Assembly: GCF_003258595.1 (NCBI RefSeq) | Contig: NZ_QHHQ01000001.1 | Span: 1,302,001 to 1,366,000 of the forward strand | Direction of reading: 5' to 3' | DNA: 64,000 bases | DNA from: Acuticoccus sediminis | GTDB lineage: Bacteria > Pseudomonadota > Alphaproteobacteria > Rhizobiales > Amorphaceae | Shown: positions 44,207-53,864 of the stretch, in pieces | Layout: each line of letters begins with the position of its first letter | Position numbering within the stretch: position 1 is the stretch's first letter | Position numbers and translations under genes: made by a program | Notes under the pieces: generated by a model | What the model saw: the letters and a program-made list of their open reading frames with translations, nothing else | Database searches by the model: none | What the model was told of the DNA's origin: nothing

Positions 44207-45712
44207 TCATGCCGCCTCGTGCCACTCGCCGGCCATCATCAGGCCGAGGCGCCTCGCGTCGAGCGTATCCGCCGGTGCCGGCGGCGACAGGCGGCCGCCG
44301 ACGATGGCCTGTACCCGGTCGGCCAGCCCGAGCACCTCGTCGAGATCCTCCGAGATGAGGAGGACCCCCGCGCCCGCGCCGCGCGCGGCGAGGATCTCGC
44401 GGTGCACCTCGGCGATGGCGCCCTCGTCGAGCCCGCGCGTCGGCTGCGCCGCCACCAGGAGCTTCGGCCCCTCGATGAGGTTGCGGCCGAGGATGAGCTT
44501 CTGCAGGTTTCCGCCCGACAGCAGCGCCGCGCGGCCCCCGGCGCCGCCGCCCCGCACGTCGAACCGCTGCACGACCGCCGCGGTGTGCGCCTTCGAAGCG
44601 CCGCGCCGGACGATCCCGCGCGCGGCGAAGCGCGGATCGCGCACCCGCTCCAGGATCACGTTCTCCCACACCGTGAGCTCGCCCACCGCGCCCTCCGCGT
44701 GGCGGTCCTCCGGGATGCGTCCGACTCCGCGCCCGACCAGCGTCCGCGGGTCGGCGGCGGGCGCGCCCAGGATGGTGAGCTGGCCGGCGGACGGCCGCGC
44801 GAGCCCCGAGACCAGCGCCCCCAGCGCCGACTGGCCGTTGCCCGAGACGCCGACGATGGCGAGCGTCTCGCCCGCGCGGACCTCGAACGACACGTCGGCA
44901 AGCCGCCTGCGCCCGCCGGTCGTCACGCTGACGTCCCGCGCCTCGAGCACGACGCCGCCGACGTGCGCCTCGGTGTGGCGCGGCCGGGCGACGCGGCGGC
45001 CCACCATCAGCTCGGCGAGCTCCGCGCGTGACGTCGACGCGGGTGTTCGCTCGGCGACGAGCTTGCCCTGGCGCAGGACGACGATGCGGTCGGCCGCGCC
45101 CATCACCTCGCCCAGCTTGTGCGAGATGAAGATCAGCGACAGCCCCTCGCGCGCCATCGTCTTGAGCGTCGCGAACAGCGTCTCGGCCTCCGGCGCGGTC
45201 AGCACCGCGGTCGGCTCGTCGAGGATGAGGATGCGCGCATCGTTGTAGAGCGCCTTCAGGATCTCGACGCGCTGGCGCTCGCCGACGGAGAGGTCCGCGA
45301 CCCGCGCGCCCGGGTCGACGGCGAGGCCGAACTTCTGCGCCAGCGCCGCGAGCTTCGCCCGCGCGTTCCGCCGCCGCCGCCGCAGCGCGAGGAGCGGCTC
45401 GGTCCCGGCGGTGACGTTCTCCAGCACCGTGAGGTTGGTCGCCAGCGCGAAGTGCTGGTGCACCATCCCCACGCCGGCGGCGATCGCGGCGCCCGGCCGC
45501 CCCGGCGGCAACGGTTCGCCGTCGACCAGGACACGGCCGGCGTCGGCCACGTAGTGACCGAACAGGATGTTCATCAGCGTCGTCTTGCCGGCGCCGTTCT
45601 CACCCAGAAGCGCGACGATCTCGCCGCGTTTCAGTTCGATGGTGATGTCGTCGTTGGCCAGGAACGACCCGAAGCGCTTGGTGATCGCTTCGAGCCTCAG
45701 GACGGGCGTCAC
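44207..45712 (-). CDS. Nucleoside-type ABC transporter double ATPase (YufO-like)
   Basis: A 501-residue protein with two ABC domains, as in sugar and nucleoside importers. Domain 1 has Walker A GENGAGKTT (37-45), signature LSVGERQRVEILKAL and Walker B ILILDEPTAVL. Domain 2 has the degenerate Walker A GVSGNGQSA and the signature LSGGNLQKLILGRNL with AAQPTRGLD. The GTG at 45712 is used because the frame upstream runs into the BMP protein; the stop of that gene is only 5 bases upstream. Confidence 0.9.
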   Translation of the reverse strand: MTPVLRLEAITKRFGSFLANDDITIELKRGEIVALLGENGAGKTTLMNILFGHYVADAGRVLVDGEPLPPGRPGAAIAAGVGMVHQHFALATNLTVLENVTAGTEPLLALRRRRRNARAKLAALAQKFGLAVDPGARVADLSVGERQRVEILKALYNDARILILDEPTAVLTAPEAETLFATLKTMAREGLSLIFISHKLGEVMGAADRIVVLRQGKLVAERTPASTSRAELAELMVGRRVARPRHTEAHVGGVVLEARDVSVTTGGRRRLADVSFEVRAGETLAIVGVSGNGQSALGALVSGLARPSAGQLTILGAPAADPRTLVGRGVGRIPEDRHAEGAVGELTVWENVILERVRDPRFAARGIVRRGASKAHTAAVVQRFDVRGGGAGGRAALLSGGNLQKLILGRNLIEGPKLLVAAQPTRGLDEGAIAEVHREILAARGAGAGVLLISEDLDEVLGLADRVQAIVGGRLSPPAPADTLDARRLGLMMAGEWHEAA

Positions 45713-45717
45713 GGATG

Positions 45718-46704
45718 TCAGGTCGGCTCGGAGAAGTCGATCGGCACCTCGAACTCGCCGGCCTTGATGGCCGCGCGCCGCTCTTCCATCGCCGCGACCG
45801 CGTCGGCCGGGACCATGTCCTCGACGAACGTGATGTCGTTGCCGCCGTGGACCATGAGAGAGAACGGCGTGTAGTTCTTGCCGACCGGGTTGCCGGCCTT
45901 CACGTCGTCCATCGCGGCGTTGAGGATCGGGCGGAAATACCACATCGCGTTGGCGAAGACGGTATCGGGGTAACGCTCGGAATAGTCGATCAGCGAGCCG
46001 ATCGCCTTGATGCCCCGCTCCTTGGCCGCGTCCGCCGTGCCGATGCGCTCGCCGAAGAGGATGTCGGCGCCGGCGTCGATCTGCGCGAGGCCCGCCTCGC
46101 GCGCCTTCGGCGGGTCGAAGAAGGTGCCGATGAAGCCGATCAGGTGCTGCGCGTCCGGCCGCACGGCGTTGACGCCCTCGCGGAAGCCGTTGATCAGCAT
46201 GTTGACCTCGGGGATCGGGATGGCGCCGACCGAGCCGAAGACGCCGCTCTCGCTCATCGGACCGGCGAGCATTCCGGCAAGATAGGCGGCCTCGTGGTTC
46301 CAGGTGCCGAAGGTGCCGAAGTTGGCGTCCGACGGATCGCCGGAGGAGCCCATCAGGAACGCCGTGTCGGGATAGTCCTGCGCCACCTTGCGGGCCTCGC
46401 GCTCCACCGCGTAGGCCTCGCCGACGATGAGGTCGGCGCCCTGGTCGGCGTACTCGCGCATCGCCCGCGGGTAGTCCGTCGCGGAGACGCCCTCGGAGAA
46501 GACGTACTCGATGACGCCTTCCTCGGCGGCGTCCAGCATCGCCTTGTGGAGGCGGGAGTTCCAGGCATTCTCGACTGGCGAGGCGTGGATGCCGGCGACC
46601 TTCAGCACCTCCTGGGCCCGGAGCCGCGCGGGCAGCACCAGCTCCGCGCCGACGGCGGCGCTCCCCATCAGAAACTGGCGACGCCCGACGACGAAGTTGG
46701 CCAT
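45718..46704 (-). CDS. BMP family ABC substrate-binding protein (Tat export)
   Basis: A 328-residue periplasmic protein of the basic membrane protein/PnrA class, which usually binds purine or other nucleosides. It begins with a twin-arginine signal, GRRQFLMGSA, cleavage near LRAQE. Family features include DLIVGEAYA, GSVGAIPIPEVNMLINGF and GADILFGERIG. AAAGGGATC lies just upstream. It heads the importer operon, with ATPase and permeases following. Confidence 0.9.
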   Translation of the reverse strand: MANFVVGRRQFLMGSAAVGAELVLPARLRAQEVLKVAGIHASPVENAWNSRLHKAMLDAAEEGVIEYVFSEGVSATDYPRAMREYADQGADLIVGEAYAVEREARKVAQDYPDTAFLMGSSGDPSDANFGTFGTWNHEAAYLAGMLAGPMSESGVFGSVGAIPIPEVNMLINGFREGVNAVRPDAQHLIGFIGTFFDPPKAREAGLAQIDAGADILFGERIGTADAAKERGIKAIGSLIDYSERYPDTVFANAMWYFRPILNAAMDDVKAGNPVGKNYTPFSLMVHGGNDITFVEDMVPADAVAAMEERRAAIKAGEFEVPIDFSEPT

Positions 46705-46806
46705 AACGATCCCTTTGCCATTCTTTCGTGCAGGTTTGCGGGTTGCCTAGAACCGTGTCAACGGGGCCGCGAACCGATCCAGAGGCCGGTTCGCGGCGGG
46801 ACGGCG

Positions 46807-47169
46807 CTACGCGGCGGGGGCGAAGACGCGGATCCGGTGCCCGTCCGGATCGGCGGCGACGAACGTTCGGCCGAAGCCCATGTCCGCCGGAGCGGCGAGG
46901 ATGGCGATGCCGCGCGCGGCCCAGTCGTCGTGCATCGCGTCGACCTCGGCCGGGGTGTCCCGCCTGATCGACACCTCGGAGCCGCCCGCCGCCGCGGGTT
47001 CCGGCACGATCTCCTCGCGCGCCCAGAGGCCCAGCATGAAGCCGTGGCCCAGCGGGTAGAGCTTGAACGTCGGCATGTCCTGGACCGGATCGGCGCCGAC
47101 GACGGAGTGCCAGAACGCGGCGGAGCGCTCCATCCGGGCGGTCGGCAGAAGGATGTAGGTGAGAGCCAT
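46807..47169 (-). CDS. VOC (glyoxalase/dioxygenase superfamily) protein
   Basis: A 120-residue single VOC module with paired beta-alpha-beta halves and an AADPDGHRIRVFAP end that supplies a metal-ligand-type pattern. The ATG at 47169 is preferred because GGAGG lies 7 bases upstream and the four earlier codons read as the ribosome site. The function is unknown. It is downstream of the WYL regulator, which may control it. Confidence 0.8.
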   Translation of the reverse strand: MALTYILLPTARMERSAAFWHSVVGADPVQDMPTFKLYPLGHGFMLGLWAREEIVPEPAAAGGSEVSIRRDTPAEVDAMHDDWAARGIAILAAPADMGFGRTFVAADPDGHRIRVFAPAA

Positions 47170-47232
47170 GATGTCCTCCATGAGTGGCTGGGGACGAGAT
47201 GGCAGGGCCCTGCTGACAGGATGCGGCAGCAG

Positions 47233-47904
47233 TCAGGCGTCGCGCACGCGCAGCCACTCGGCGTGGAGGGCGCGGCGCGGTCGGGGGAGGCGCTCCTCGG
47301 TCGGCTCGACCCGGGCGATCCGGTCGGCGCGGAAGTGGCGATAGGCGTTCCGCAGCTCGCACCAGGCGACGAGGATATGCGCTGAGTCGAAGTAGCCGAC
47401 CGCCACGGGCCAGACGGTGCGCGCGGTGACGGCGCCGCCGGCGTCGCGGTAGTCGAGCCGCAACTTGGTCTGGCGGCGGATGGCGTCCCGCACGATGGCG
47501 AAGCCGTCGGAATGGCGCTCGCCGGGCGGGACGATGAGCGTCGTCGCCTCGAGCTCCTCGCGGGCATGCTCCGGGACGACGCCGGCGATCTTCTCTAGCG
47601 CGTTCTCGGCGGCGGCGGCGAGGTCCGTGTCGGCGCGGGCTGCGACCCAGCGGCTGCCGAGCACCAGCGCCTCGATCTCCGCGGAAGTGAACATCAGCGG
47701 CGGCACGGTGAAGCCGGGACGCAGGACGAAGCCGATGCCGGCCTCGCCGTCGATCCTCGCCCCCTGGGCGCGCAGGCCGTCGATGTCGCGGTAGAGCGTC
47801 CTGAGGCTGACGCCGAGCTCCTCCGCCAGCACCTGCCCCGTCACCGGGCGGCGCCGGCGCCGAAGCGCCTCGAGGAGAAGGAAGAGCCGGTGTGCGCGCG
47901 ACAT
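47233..47904 (-). CDS. WYL-domain HTH regulator (YafY-like)
   Basis: A 223-residue regulator with an N-terminal DeoR-type HTH (VLAEELGVSLRTLYRDIDGLRAQG, about 25-48) and a C-terminal WYL domain (about 130-210) containing VWPVAVGYFDSAHILVAWCELR. WYL proteins sense ligands or nucleic acids. It lies between the cytosine deaminase gene (45 bp upstream) and the VOC gene (same strand). Confidence 0.85.
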   Translation of the reverse strand: MSRAHRLFLLLEALRRRRRPVTGQVLAEELGVSLRTLYRDIDGLRAQGARIDGEAGIGFVLRPGFTVPPLMFTSAEIEALVLGSRWVAARADTDLAAAAENALEKIAGVVPEHAREELEATTLIVPPGERHSDGFAIVRDAIRRQTKLRLDYRDAGGAVTARTVWPVAVGYFDSAHILVAWCELRNAYRHFRADRIARVEPTEERLPRPRRALHAEWLRVRDA

Positions 47905-47949
47905 CGCCCCTTCATGCGCCAGCCGGGCCGTGTTGGCGAGTGCGGCGGT

Positions 47950-49236
47950 TCAGGCGGCCGGCGGGGCGTACCGCGCGGCGTCGACCGTCCCGGGGCGCCC
48001 GTCGATGGCGAGCCGGGAGACCCGGCGCGGCGTCTCCGCGATCACCTTGCCACGGCGCACCACGGCGAGCCGCGTCGCCTTGAGACGGATCGCCTCGACC
48101 GGGTCGCGTGCCTGCAGCACAACGAAGTCTGCCTTGCAGCCCGGGGCGAGGCCGTAGCCCTCGAGTCCCAGCGTGCGGGCCGAGTTGACCGTCACCGCCT
48201 CGAAGGCCTGCCGCATCGCCGCGGGGGAGGTCATCTGCGCGACGTGGACGGCCATGTGCGCGACCTCCAGCATGTCCGCGTTGCCGAGCGAGTACCACGG
48301 GTCCATCACGCAGTCGTGTCCGAACGAGACGGTGATGCCGGCGGCCATCAGCTCCGGCACGCGCGTCATACCGCGCCGCTTGGGGTAGGTGTCGTGCCGG
48401 CCCTGCAGGGTGATGTTGATGAGGGGGTTCGGGATCGCGTGCATCCCCGCCTCCGCCATCAGCGGGATCAGCTTGGAGACGTAGTAGTTGTCCATCGAGT
48501 GCATCGACGTCAGGTGCGAGCCCGCGACCCGGCCCTGAAGGCCGAACCGCACCGTCTCCGCCGCCAGGGTCTCGACGTGGCGCGACAGCGGGTCGTCGGT
48601 CTCGTCGCAGTGCATGTCGACGGGCAGGCCCTTCTCGGCCGCGATCCGGCACAGCGCCTCGACCGAGCGCGCCCCGTCCGCCATCGTGCGCTCGAAATGG
48701 GGGATGCCGCCGACGACGTCGACGCCCATGTCGATCGCCCGCGCCATCGCATCCTCGCCGCCCGGGGCGCGGTAGTAGCCGTCCTGCGGGAAGGCGACGA
48801 CCTGCAGGTCGATGTAGTCGGCGATCAGCTCCTTCACCCTGAGAAGCGCCTCCACCGTGACGAGGCGCGGCTCGGAGATGTCGGCATGGGTGCGGATCGC
48901 CCCGATCCCCTGGGTCACCGCGAGGTCGCAGTAGCGCAGCGCCCGCTCGACGATGGCGTCGGCCGTCAGCATCGGCTTCAGCTCGCCCCACAGCGCGATG
49001 CCCTCCAGCAGCGTGCCGGACCGGTTGAGGCGCGGCAGGCCGAGCGAGAGCGTCGCGTCCATGTGGAAGTGCGGGTCGATGAACGGCGGTGTCACCAGGG
49101 AGCCGGCGGCGTCGATCGTCCTGCCCGCCTCCGCCGTGATTCCGGGCTCGACCGCGGCGATGAGGCCGTCTTTCACGGCGATGTCGGCGGTGCGGCCGTC
49201 GGGCAGGTTGGCGTCTTTGGCGATCAGGTCGAACAT
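47950..49236 (-). CDS. codA: Cytosine deaminase (CodA family)
   Basis: A 428-residue amidohydrolase converting cytosine to uracil. Each metal and catalytic residue of E. coli CodA has a counterpart shifted by five: His56 and His58 in DPHFHMD, His209 and Glu212 in HCDETDD, His241 in GSHLTSMHS, and Asp308 in FGHDCVMDPWY. The region PNPLINITLQGRHDTYPKRRG also matches. Related members act on other cyclic ureas or guanines, so the natural substrate is probable rather than proven. It is the upstream gene of a minus-strand block leading to the nucleoside importer. Confidence 0.88.
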   Translation of the reverse strand: MFDLIAKDANLPDGRTADIAVKDGLIAAVEPGITAEAGRTIDAAGSLVTPPFIDPHFHMDATLSLGLPRLNRSGTLLEGIALWGELKPMLTADAIVERALRYCDLAVTQGIGAIRTHADISEPRLVTVEALLRVKELIADYIDLQVVAFPQDGYYRAPGGEDAMARAIDMGVDVVGGIPHFERTMADGARSVEALCRIAAEKGLPVDMHCDETDDPLSRHVETLAAETVRFGLQGRVAGSHLTSMHSMDNYYVSKLIPLMAEAGMHAIPNPLINITLQGRHDTYPKRRGMTRVPELMAAGITVSFGHDCVMDPWYSLGNADMLEVAHMAVHVAQMTSPAAMRQAFEAVTVNSARTLGLEGYGLAPGCKADFVVLQARDPVEAIRLKATRLAVVRRGKVIAETPRRVSRLAIDGRPGTVDAARYAPPAA

Positions 49237-49374
49237 ATCGGTCGGTCGGGCTCGGCAGTGAGGATCGACGCAACAATCGCGGCCCGGATCGCCCGGAGCA
49301 AGACGGGGCGGCCAAATCCCCCGCGGACCCGATCGACCCAGGCGCGGAGGCGGCGGCTGGCTCCGGCGCCGGCC

Positions 49375-50154
49375 TCAGGCGGACGGCTCGTGCCGCGGGG
49401 TCTTCTGGTTGCGGAAGAGGTGCCGGTGGGCGGGGTCGTAGAGCGCCGAGTCGGTGAAGGCGCCGGGGTCGAGGACGCGGCCCACCAGGATCAGCGCCGT
49501 GCGCGTCACCTTCGCGGCCCGCACCATCGCCGCGATGGTCCCGAGCGTGCCGCGGATGACCTCCTCGTCGGGCCAGGAGGCGCGCACCACCACCGCGACC
49601 GGACAGTCCGCGCCGTAGTGCGGCGTCAGCGTCTCGACGACGTGGCGCATGTTGCGCACCGACAGGTGGATCGCGAGCGTCGCGCCCGAGGCGCCGAGCG
49701 TCGCGAGGTCCTCCGCGTTCGGCATCGCCGAGGACTTCATCGCCGTGCGCGTCAGGATCACCGTCTGGGCGACGTCCGGCAGTGTCAGCTCGGTCTTGAG
49801 CGTCGCCGCTGCGGCGGCGAAGGCGGGGACGCCGGGGACAATGTCGTACGGGATGCCGGCGGCCTCCAGCCGGCGGATCTGCTCGCCGATGGCGCCGTAG
49901 AGGGAAGGGTCGCCGGAGTGGACACGCGCCACGTCCTGCCCCTTTGCGTGCGCCGCCTCCATCTCGCCCATGATCTCGTCGAGGTTCATCGACGCGGTGT
50001 CGATCACGCGCGCGCCCTCCGGCGCCTCGGCGACGACCGCCTCCGGCACCAGCGAGCCGGCGAAGAGGCAGACCGGCGAGGAGCGGATCAGGTTGAGCCC
50101 GCGCACGGTGATGAGGTCGGGGGCGCCGGGTCCGGCGCCGATGAAGTGGATCAT
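49375..50154 (-). CDS. cobM: Precorrin-4 C11-methyltransferase
   Basis: A 259-residue SAM-dependent tetrapyrrole methylase ([19 protein letters not shown] start; [31 protein letters not shown]). Length and the GDPSLYGA motif fit CobM/CbiF. It catalyses a mid-step of corrin-ring construction. Its start overlaps the stop of the triple-fusion gene (ATGA). It is the last gene of the corrin operon. Confidence 0.92.
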   Translation of the reverse strand: MIHFIGAGPGAPDLITVRGLNLIRSSPVCLFAGSLVPEAVVAEAPEGARVIDTASMNLDEIMGEMEAAHAKGQDVARVHSGDPSLYGAIGEQIRRLEAAGIPYDIVPGVPAFAAAAATLKTELTLPDVAQTVILTRTAMKSSAMPNAEDLATLGASGATLAIHLSVRNMRHVVETLTPHYGADCPVAVVVRASWPDEEVIRGTLGTIAAMVRAAKVTRTALILVGRVLDPGAFTDSALYDPAHRHLFRNQKTPRHEPSA

Positions 50155-52637
50155 GTCACCTCGTAGCCGCGCGGGGTGTAGACGAGCGTCCTGCCGTCGC
50201 CGCGCGTGAACTTCTTCGTGGTGGAGGCGCCGATGATGACGGTCGACAGCATGTCGACATCGTCGGGGTCGATCTCGGCGAGGGTGGTGATGCGGATCGC
50301 CTCCTCCGGCCGGCCGACGCTGGTCGCCAGGATGACGGGCGTGTCGGCGGGGCGCGAGCCGCGGAAGATCTCGAGCGCCCGTTCGAGCTGCGTCGTGCGG
50401 CGGCGCGAGCGCGGATTGTAGAGCGCCACCGCGAAGTCGGACGCGGCGGTCGCCATCAGGCGCCGGGCGATGGACGGCCAGGGCGTCAGGAGGTCCGACA
50501 GGGAGATGAACGCGAAGTCGTGGCCGAGCGGCGCGCCGGTCCGGGCCGCGGCGGCCTGCGCGGCGGAGACGCCCGGCACGACGGCGACGTCGACGCGCTT
50601 CGCCGCGTCGGAGATCTCGCCCGTGTCGAGGAGCTCCATGGCGAGCGTCGCCATCGCGTAGATACCGGGGTCGCCGGAGGAGATGAGGGCGACGTTGCGT
50701 CCCTCGCCGGCGAGCTCCAGGGCGAAGCGCACCCGCTCGGTCTCGTCGCCGAGGGGAAAGTCGTGCCGGGACTGTCGGCCGCGCAGATCCTCGACCAGGT
50801 CGAGGTAGAGCGTGTAGCCGACGAACGCCTCGGACGCGGCGAGGGCGGCGACGCAGTCGCCCGTGCGCCAGAGCTTGGTGCCCGGACCGATGCCGACGAC
50901 GGTGAGCCGGCCGCGCGCGCGGCCGATGCGCTCCACCGGGCCGATCGGCTCCGGCGCCTCGGCGAGGGCGAGGGTGAGGCCGCTGCGCACGCGCTTGGGC
51001 AGGATCAGCCGCGCCGCGGGGCCGGCGGCGGCGAGCGCGGCCGCTTCGGCGACGCCGGAGATGCCGACGGCGGTGCGGACCGCGTCGGACGGCGTCGCGA
51101 GGCGGTGGTCCTCGGCGGCGAGCGCCTCCCGGGTGAAGACGCGGAAGGGCACGTTGAAGGCGTCGGCGACCGCGTGGAGCGCCGCCTCGTCGGCCTTGAG
51201 GTCGAGGCTGACGACGCAGGCGAGGGCGCGCGGGTCGAGCACCGCCTCCGCCAGAACCTCGATCGCCGAGCTGACCGCCACCTCGGGATCGACGCCGCGC
51301 TCGGACCCCATGCCGAGCGCGACGGAGCGCGGCACGTAGGTGGGGACCGTCGTGGTGTGCTCGTCGAGCCGGGTGGCCGCGCGCACGGCGTTCTCCCCGC
51401 GCGGCAGGGCGGCGAGGAAGGGAACGTCCGTCGCGACGCCCTCGCCCGCGGCGAGCGCGGCGGCGAGCGCCTTGAACGGCCCCGGATCGGCGACGGACCA
51501 GCCCGTCGGCGGGTCGTCGAGGGCGATGCCGTGGCGCGTGTCCGAGAGGGCCGTCACGGTCGTGCGCACGCCGAACTCGGCGGCGAGCGCGTCGGCCATG
51601 CGCATCCCGCCGCGGTGGGCGCCGAGGAGCGGAACCACGGCGCTGCCGTCATCGGCGACGGCGACGACCGGCGGCTCGACGGTCTTGTCGGTCACGAGCG
51701 GGGCGACGCTGCGGATGAGGATCCCCGCCGCGCACACGCCGACGACCGACGTCCCCGAGGCGAAGAGGTCGGCGATGTGATGCGTCGCGGCGTCGAAGGT
51801 CACGTCGACGTCGACGGGCGCGATCCGCTTCACGTAGCCGTGGAGGCGGACCGGGCGGCCCGTGGCCTGGATCGCGGCCTTGGCGCGGCGCCCCGTCTCG
51901 AGGCCGGAGGGGCCGAGGACCACGACGGCGACCTCGTCCGTCACGGTGCGTTCGGTCTCCAGCGTCACGGCCGGGACGAGGATGGTCGAGAAGTAGGGCT
52001 TCACGCCCGCTTCCGCCTTCTCCAGCGGTTCGATGCGCTGGTCCGCGGCTGTGGCGCGGACGACGAGGGTCCCGGTGCGGCCGGCGTTGCGCACCAGCGC
52101 GGCAACGGCGTCGAAGTGCCGGCCCACCTTGTAGAGCACGACGGCGCCGGGAGCGGCGAGGGTGCGCCGCAGGAGGGCGATGTCGGCGGTCGACGGCAGG
52201 ATCGTGAGCGGCGTCTCGCCTCGCACCAGCGACATCCCGGCGACGGCGGCGGCCGCGGTCGCGGCGGTGACGCCCGGCACGACCTCGATATTGACCCGCC
52301 CGGCGAGGCGGGCGGTGATCGACGCGGCGCTGCCGTAGAGCATCGGGTCGCCCTCGCACAGGAGGACGACCGAGCGGCCGCGGTCGAGGTGGCCCTCGAT
52401 ATCGTCCGCCGCGAGGTCGTAGGCGGCCTCGGCCGCGCCGTCGTTGCTCATCGGCACCGCGAAGGGCAGGTGCGTGGCGTTCTGCGTGTGGGCGGCTGCG
52501 ATCCTTGCGGCGAAGCTTCCGGTGCTCGTCTCCGGATAGGCGACGACGTCCGCCGCTTCGATCACCCGGGCCGCCTTGAGGGTCATGAGCTCCGGATCAC
52601 CCGGACCGACCCCGACGACTGTTAACGTCCCACGCAT
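50151..52637 (-). CDS. CobI-CbiG-CobJ triple fusion: C20-methyltransferase, CbiG and C17-methyltransferase
   Basis: An 828-residue protein joining three corrin enzymes in one frame. Residues about 1-235 are a precorrin-2 C20-methyltransferase ([33 protein letters not shown]). About 236-575 resemble CbiG ([46 protein letters not shown]). About 590-828 are a C17-methyltransferase ([36 protein letters not shown]). CbiG opens the ring lactone of cobalt-precorrin-5A in the cobalt-early route. The ATG at 52637 shares a base with the CobL stop (TGATG). Confidence 0.9.
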   Translation of the reverse strand: MRGTLTVVGVGPGDPELMTLKAARVIEAADVVAYPETSTGSFAARIAAAHTQNATHLPFAVPMSNDGAAEAAYDLAADDIEGHLDRGRSVVLLCEGDPMLYGSAASITARLAGRVNIEVVPGVTAATAAAAVAGMSLVRGETPLTILPSTADIALLRRTLAAPGAVVLYKVGRHFDAVAALVRNAGRTGTLVVRATAADQRIEPLEKAEAGVKPYFSTILVPAVTLETERTVTDEVAVVVLGPSGLETGRRAKAAIQATGRPVRLHGYVKRIAPVDVDVTFDAATHHIADLFASGTSVVGVCAAGILIRSVAPLVTDKTVEPPVVAVADDGSAVVPLLGAHRGGMRMADALAAEFGVRTTVTALSDTRHGIALDDPPTGWSVADPGPFKALAAALAAGEGVATDVPFLAALPRGENAVRAATRLDEHTTTVPTYVPRSVALGMGSERGVDPEVAVSSAIEVLAEAVLDPRALACVVSLDLKADEAALHAVADAFNVPFRVFTREALAAEDHRLATPSDAVRTAVGISGVAEAAALAAAGPAARLILPKRVRSGLTLALAEAPEPIGPVERIGRARGRLTVVGIGPGTKLWRTGDCVAALAASEAFVGYTLYLDLVEDLRGRQSRHDFPLGDETERVRFALELAGEGRNVALISSGDPGIYAMATLAMELLDTGEISDAAKRVDVAVVPGVSAAQAAAARTGAPLGHDFAFISLSDLLTPWPSIARRLMATAASDFAVALYNPRSRRRTTQLERALEIFRGSRPADTPVILATSVGRPEEAIRITTLAEIDPDDVDMLSTVIIGASTTKKFTRGDGRTLVYTPRGYEVT

Positions 52638-53827
52638 CACTTGACCGCTCGCCACTGGAGGACCGGCATCGCCGGCTTGAGCGCCATCAGACCGCCTATC
52701 GGCGCCGAATGCGACAACGCGATACGTGTAATCGTCCCGCCAAAGGTCGCATGTCGCGCGATGGTTGCGGCTTCTCCCGCAAGGGTTACGGCGTTGGTGA
52801 CAAAGACGCCTCCGGCGGGGAGCGCGTCCCACAGCGCCGCGAACAGCGCATCATCCGCGACGGCCCCGCCCATGAAGACGTGCGTCGGCGGCGTGGCGCC
52901 GGCGATGGCGGCGTGCGCATCGCCCTCGCGCACCGCAGCGACGGTCCGGGTGGCGGCGAGGTTGGCGCGGATCGCGGCGATGCGGCCGGGGTGGCGCTCG
53001 AACAGCGTCGCGGTGCCGCCGGCGCGGCACCAGTCGATGGCGACCGCGCCCGACCCGGCGCCGATGTCCCACAGGTGCCCCGAGTGGGTGCCTCCATGGG
53101 GGATCCCGAGCGCGGCGATGGTCAGGAGGCGGATCTCGTCACGCGTGACGCAGCCGTCGTGCTCGAGGTCGTCGACGCGGACGGGCGACGGACCGCCGCG
53201 GCATTCGACGGCGAAGACGTTGAGCGGGTGGGCGTCCGGCCCCGCGGCGTCGGCGGCGAGGTCGGCCGCCGTGGTGCGGACCACGGCCTCTTCCGGCCCG
53301 CCGAGGGCCTCGAGGATCGCGACCGGGCTCTCGCCGTATCCCGCGCCGGCGAGAGCCGTGGCGATGGCCTTCGGCGCGGTGCCGTCGCGGGTGAGGGCGA
53401 GGATCCGCCGGCCCGGGACGGCGGACGACAGGATGTCCCGGGGCGGCGCGGTGTGCAGCGAGATCTGGGTCACGCCGTCGAGCGGCCAGCGCAGGGCCGC
53501 CGCCGCGAGGGAGAAGGCGGAGGGGGCGGGGTGGATGGTCATTTCGTCCGGAGCGAGGTCCCGCAGGAGGGTGGCGGCGATGCCGTGGAGGAGGGGGTCG
53601 CCGCTCGCCAGCACCGTCGTCGCCCGGCCGCGGCGATCGAGGAGCGCCGCGACGCCGTCGGCGAACGGGCGGGGCCAGGGGCGGCGGCGGGCGTCATCGA
53701 TGCCGGCCGCCACGAGGAGGCGTTCCGGCCCGAAGACGGCCTCGGCCTGCAGCGCGTCACGCGGCGCGCCGGGGGCGAGCGCCCCCGACGGCAGGCAGCC
53801 GATCACGGTGAGCCACGGCTGGGTCAC
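52637..53827 (-). CDS. cobL: Precorrin-6Y C5,15-methyltransferase (decarboxylating)
   Basis: A 396-residue two-domain enzyme. The N-terminal CbiE-like methylase covers about 1-200 (VLASGDPLLHGIAATL). The C-terminal CbiT-like Rossmann methylase covers about 215-396 (LWDIGAGSGAVAIDW). It methylates C5 and C15 and removes the acetate of ring C. It lies 37 bases after the CbiX-CobH gene and is coupled to the triple fusion. Confidence 0.93.
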   Translation of the reverse strand: MTQPWLTVIGCLPSGALAPGAPRDALQAEAVFGPERLLVAAGIDDARRRPWPRPFADGVAALLDRRGRATTVLASGDPLLHGIAATLLRDLAPDEMTIHPAPSAFSLAAAALRWPLDGVTQISLHTAPPRDILSSAVPGRRILALTRDGTAPKAIATALAGAGYGESPVAILEALGGPEEAVVRTTAADLAADAAGPDAHPLNVFAVECRGGPSPVRVDDLEHDGCVTRDEIRLLTIAALGIPHGGTHSGHLWDIGAGSGAVAIDWCRAGGTATLFERHPGRIAAIRANLAATRTVAAVREGDAHAAIAGATPPTHVFMGGAVADDALFAALWDALPAGGVFVTNAVTLAGEAATIARHATFGGTITRIALSHSAPIGGLMALKPAMPVLQWRAVK

Positions 53828-53864
53828 GTCGGACCCACCGGGCGGCGGGTCGCGGCGGATCCCG

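Noticed and set aside
50520-52625. A 701-codon plus-strand open frame, and similarly long ones at 47890-50166 and 20768-22552
   Set aside because: They are antisense to corrin, cytosine deaminase/cobM and ffh genes. Composition is Arg/Gly/Asp/Ala-rich without motifs, as expected from GC-rich codon shadows.
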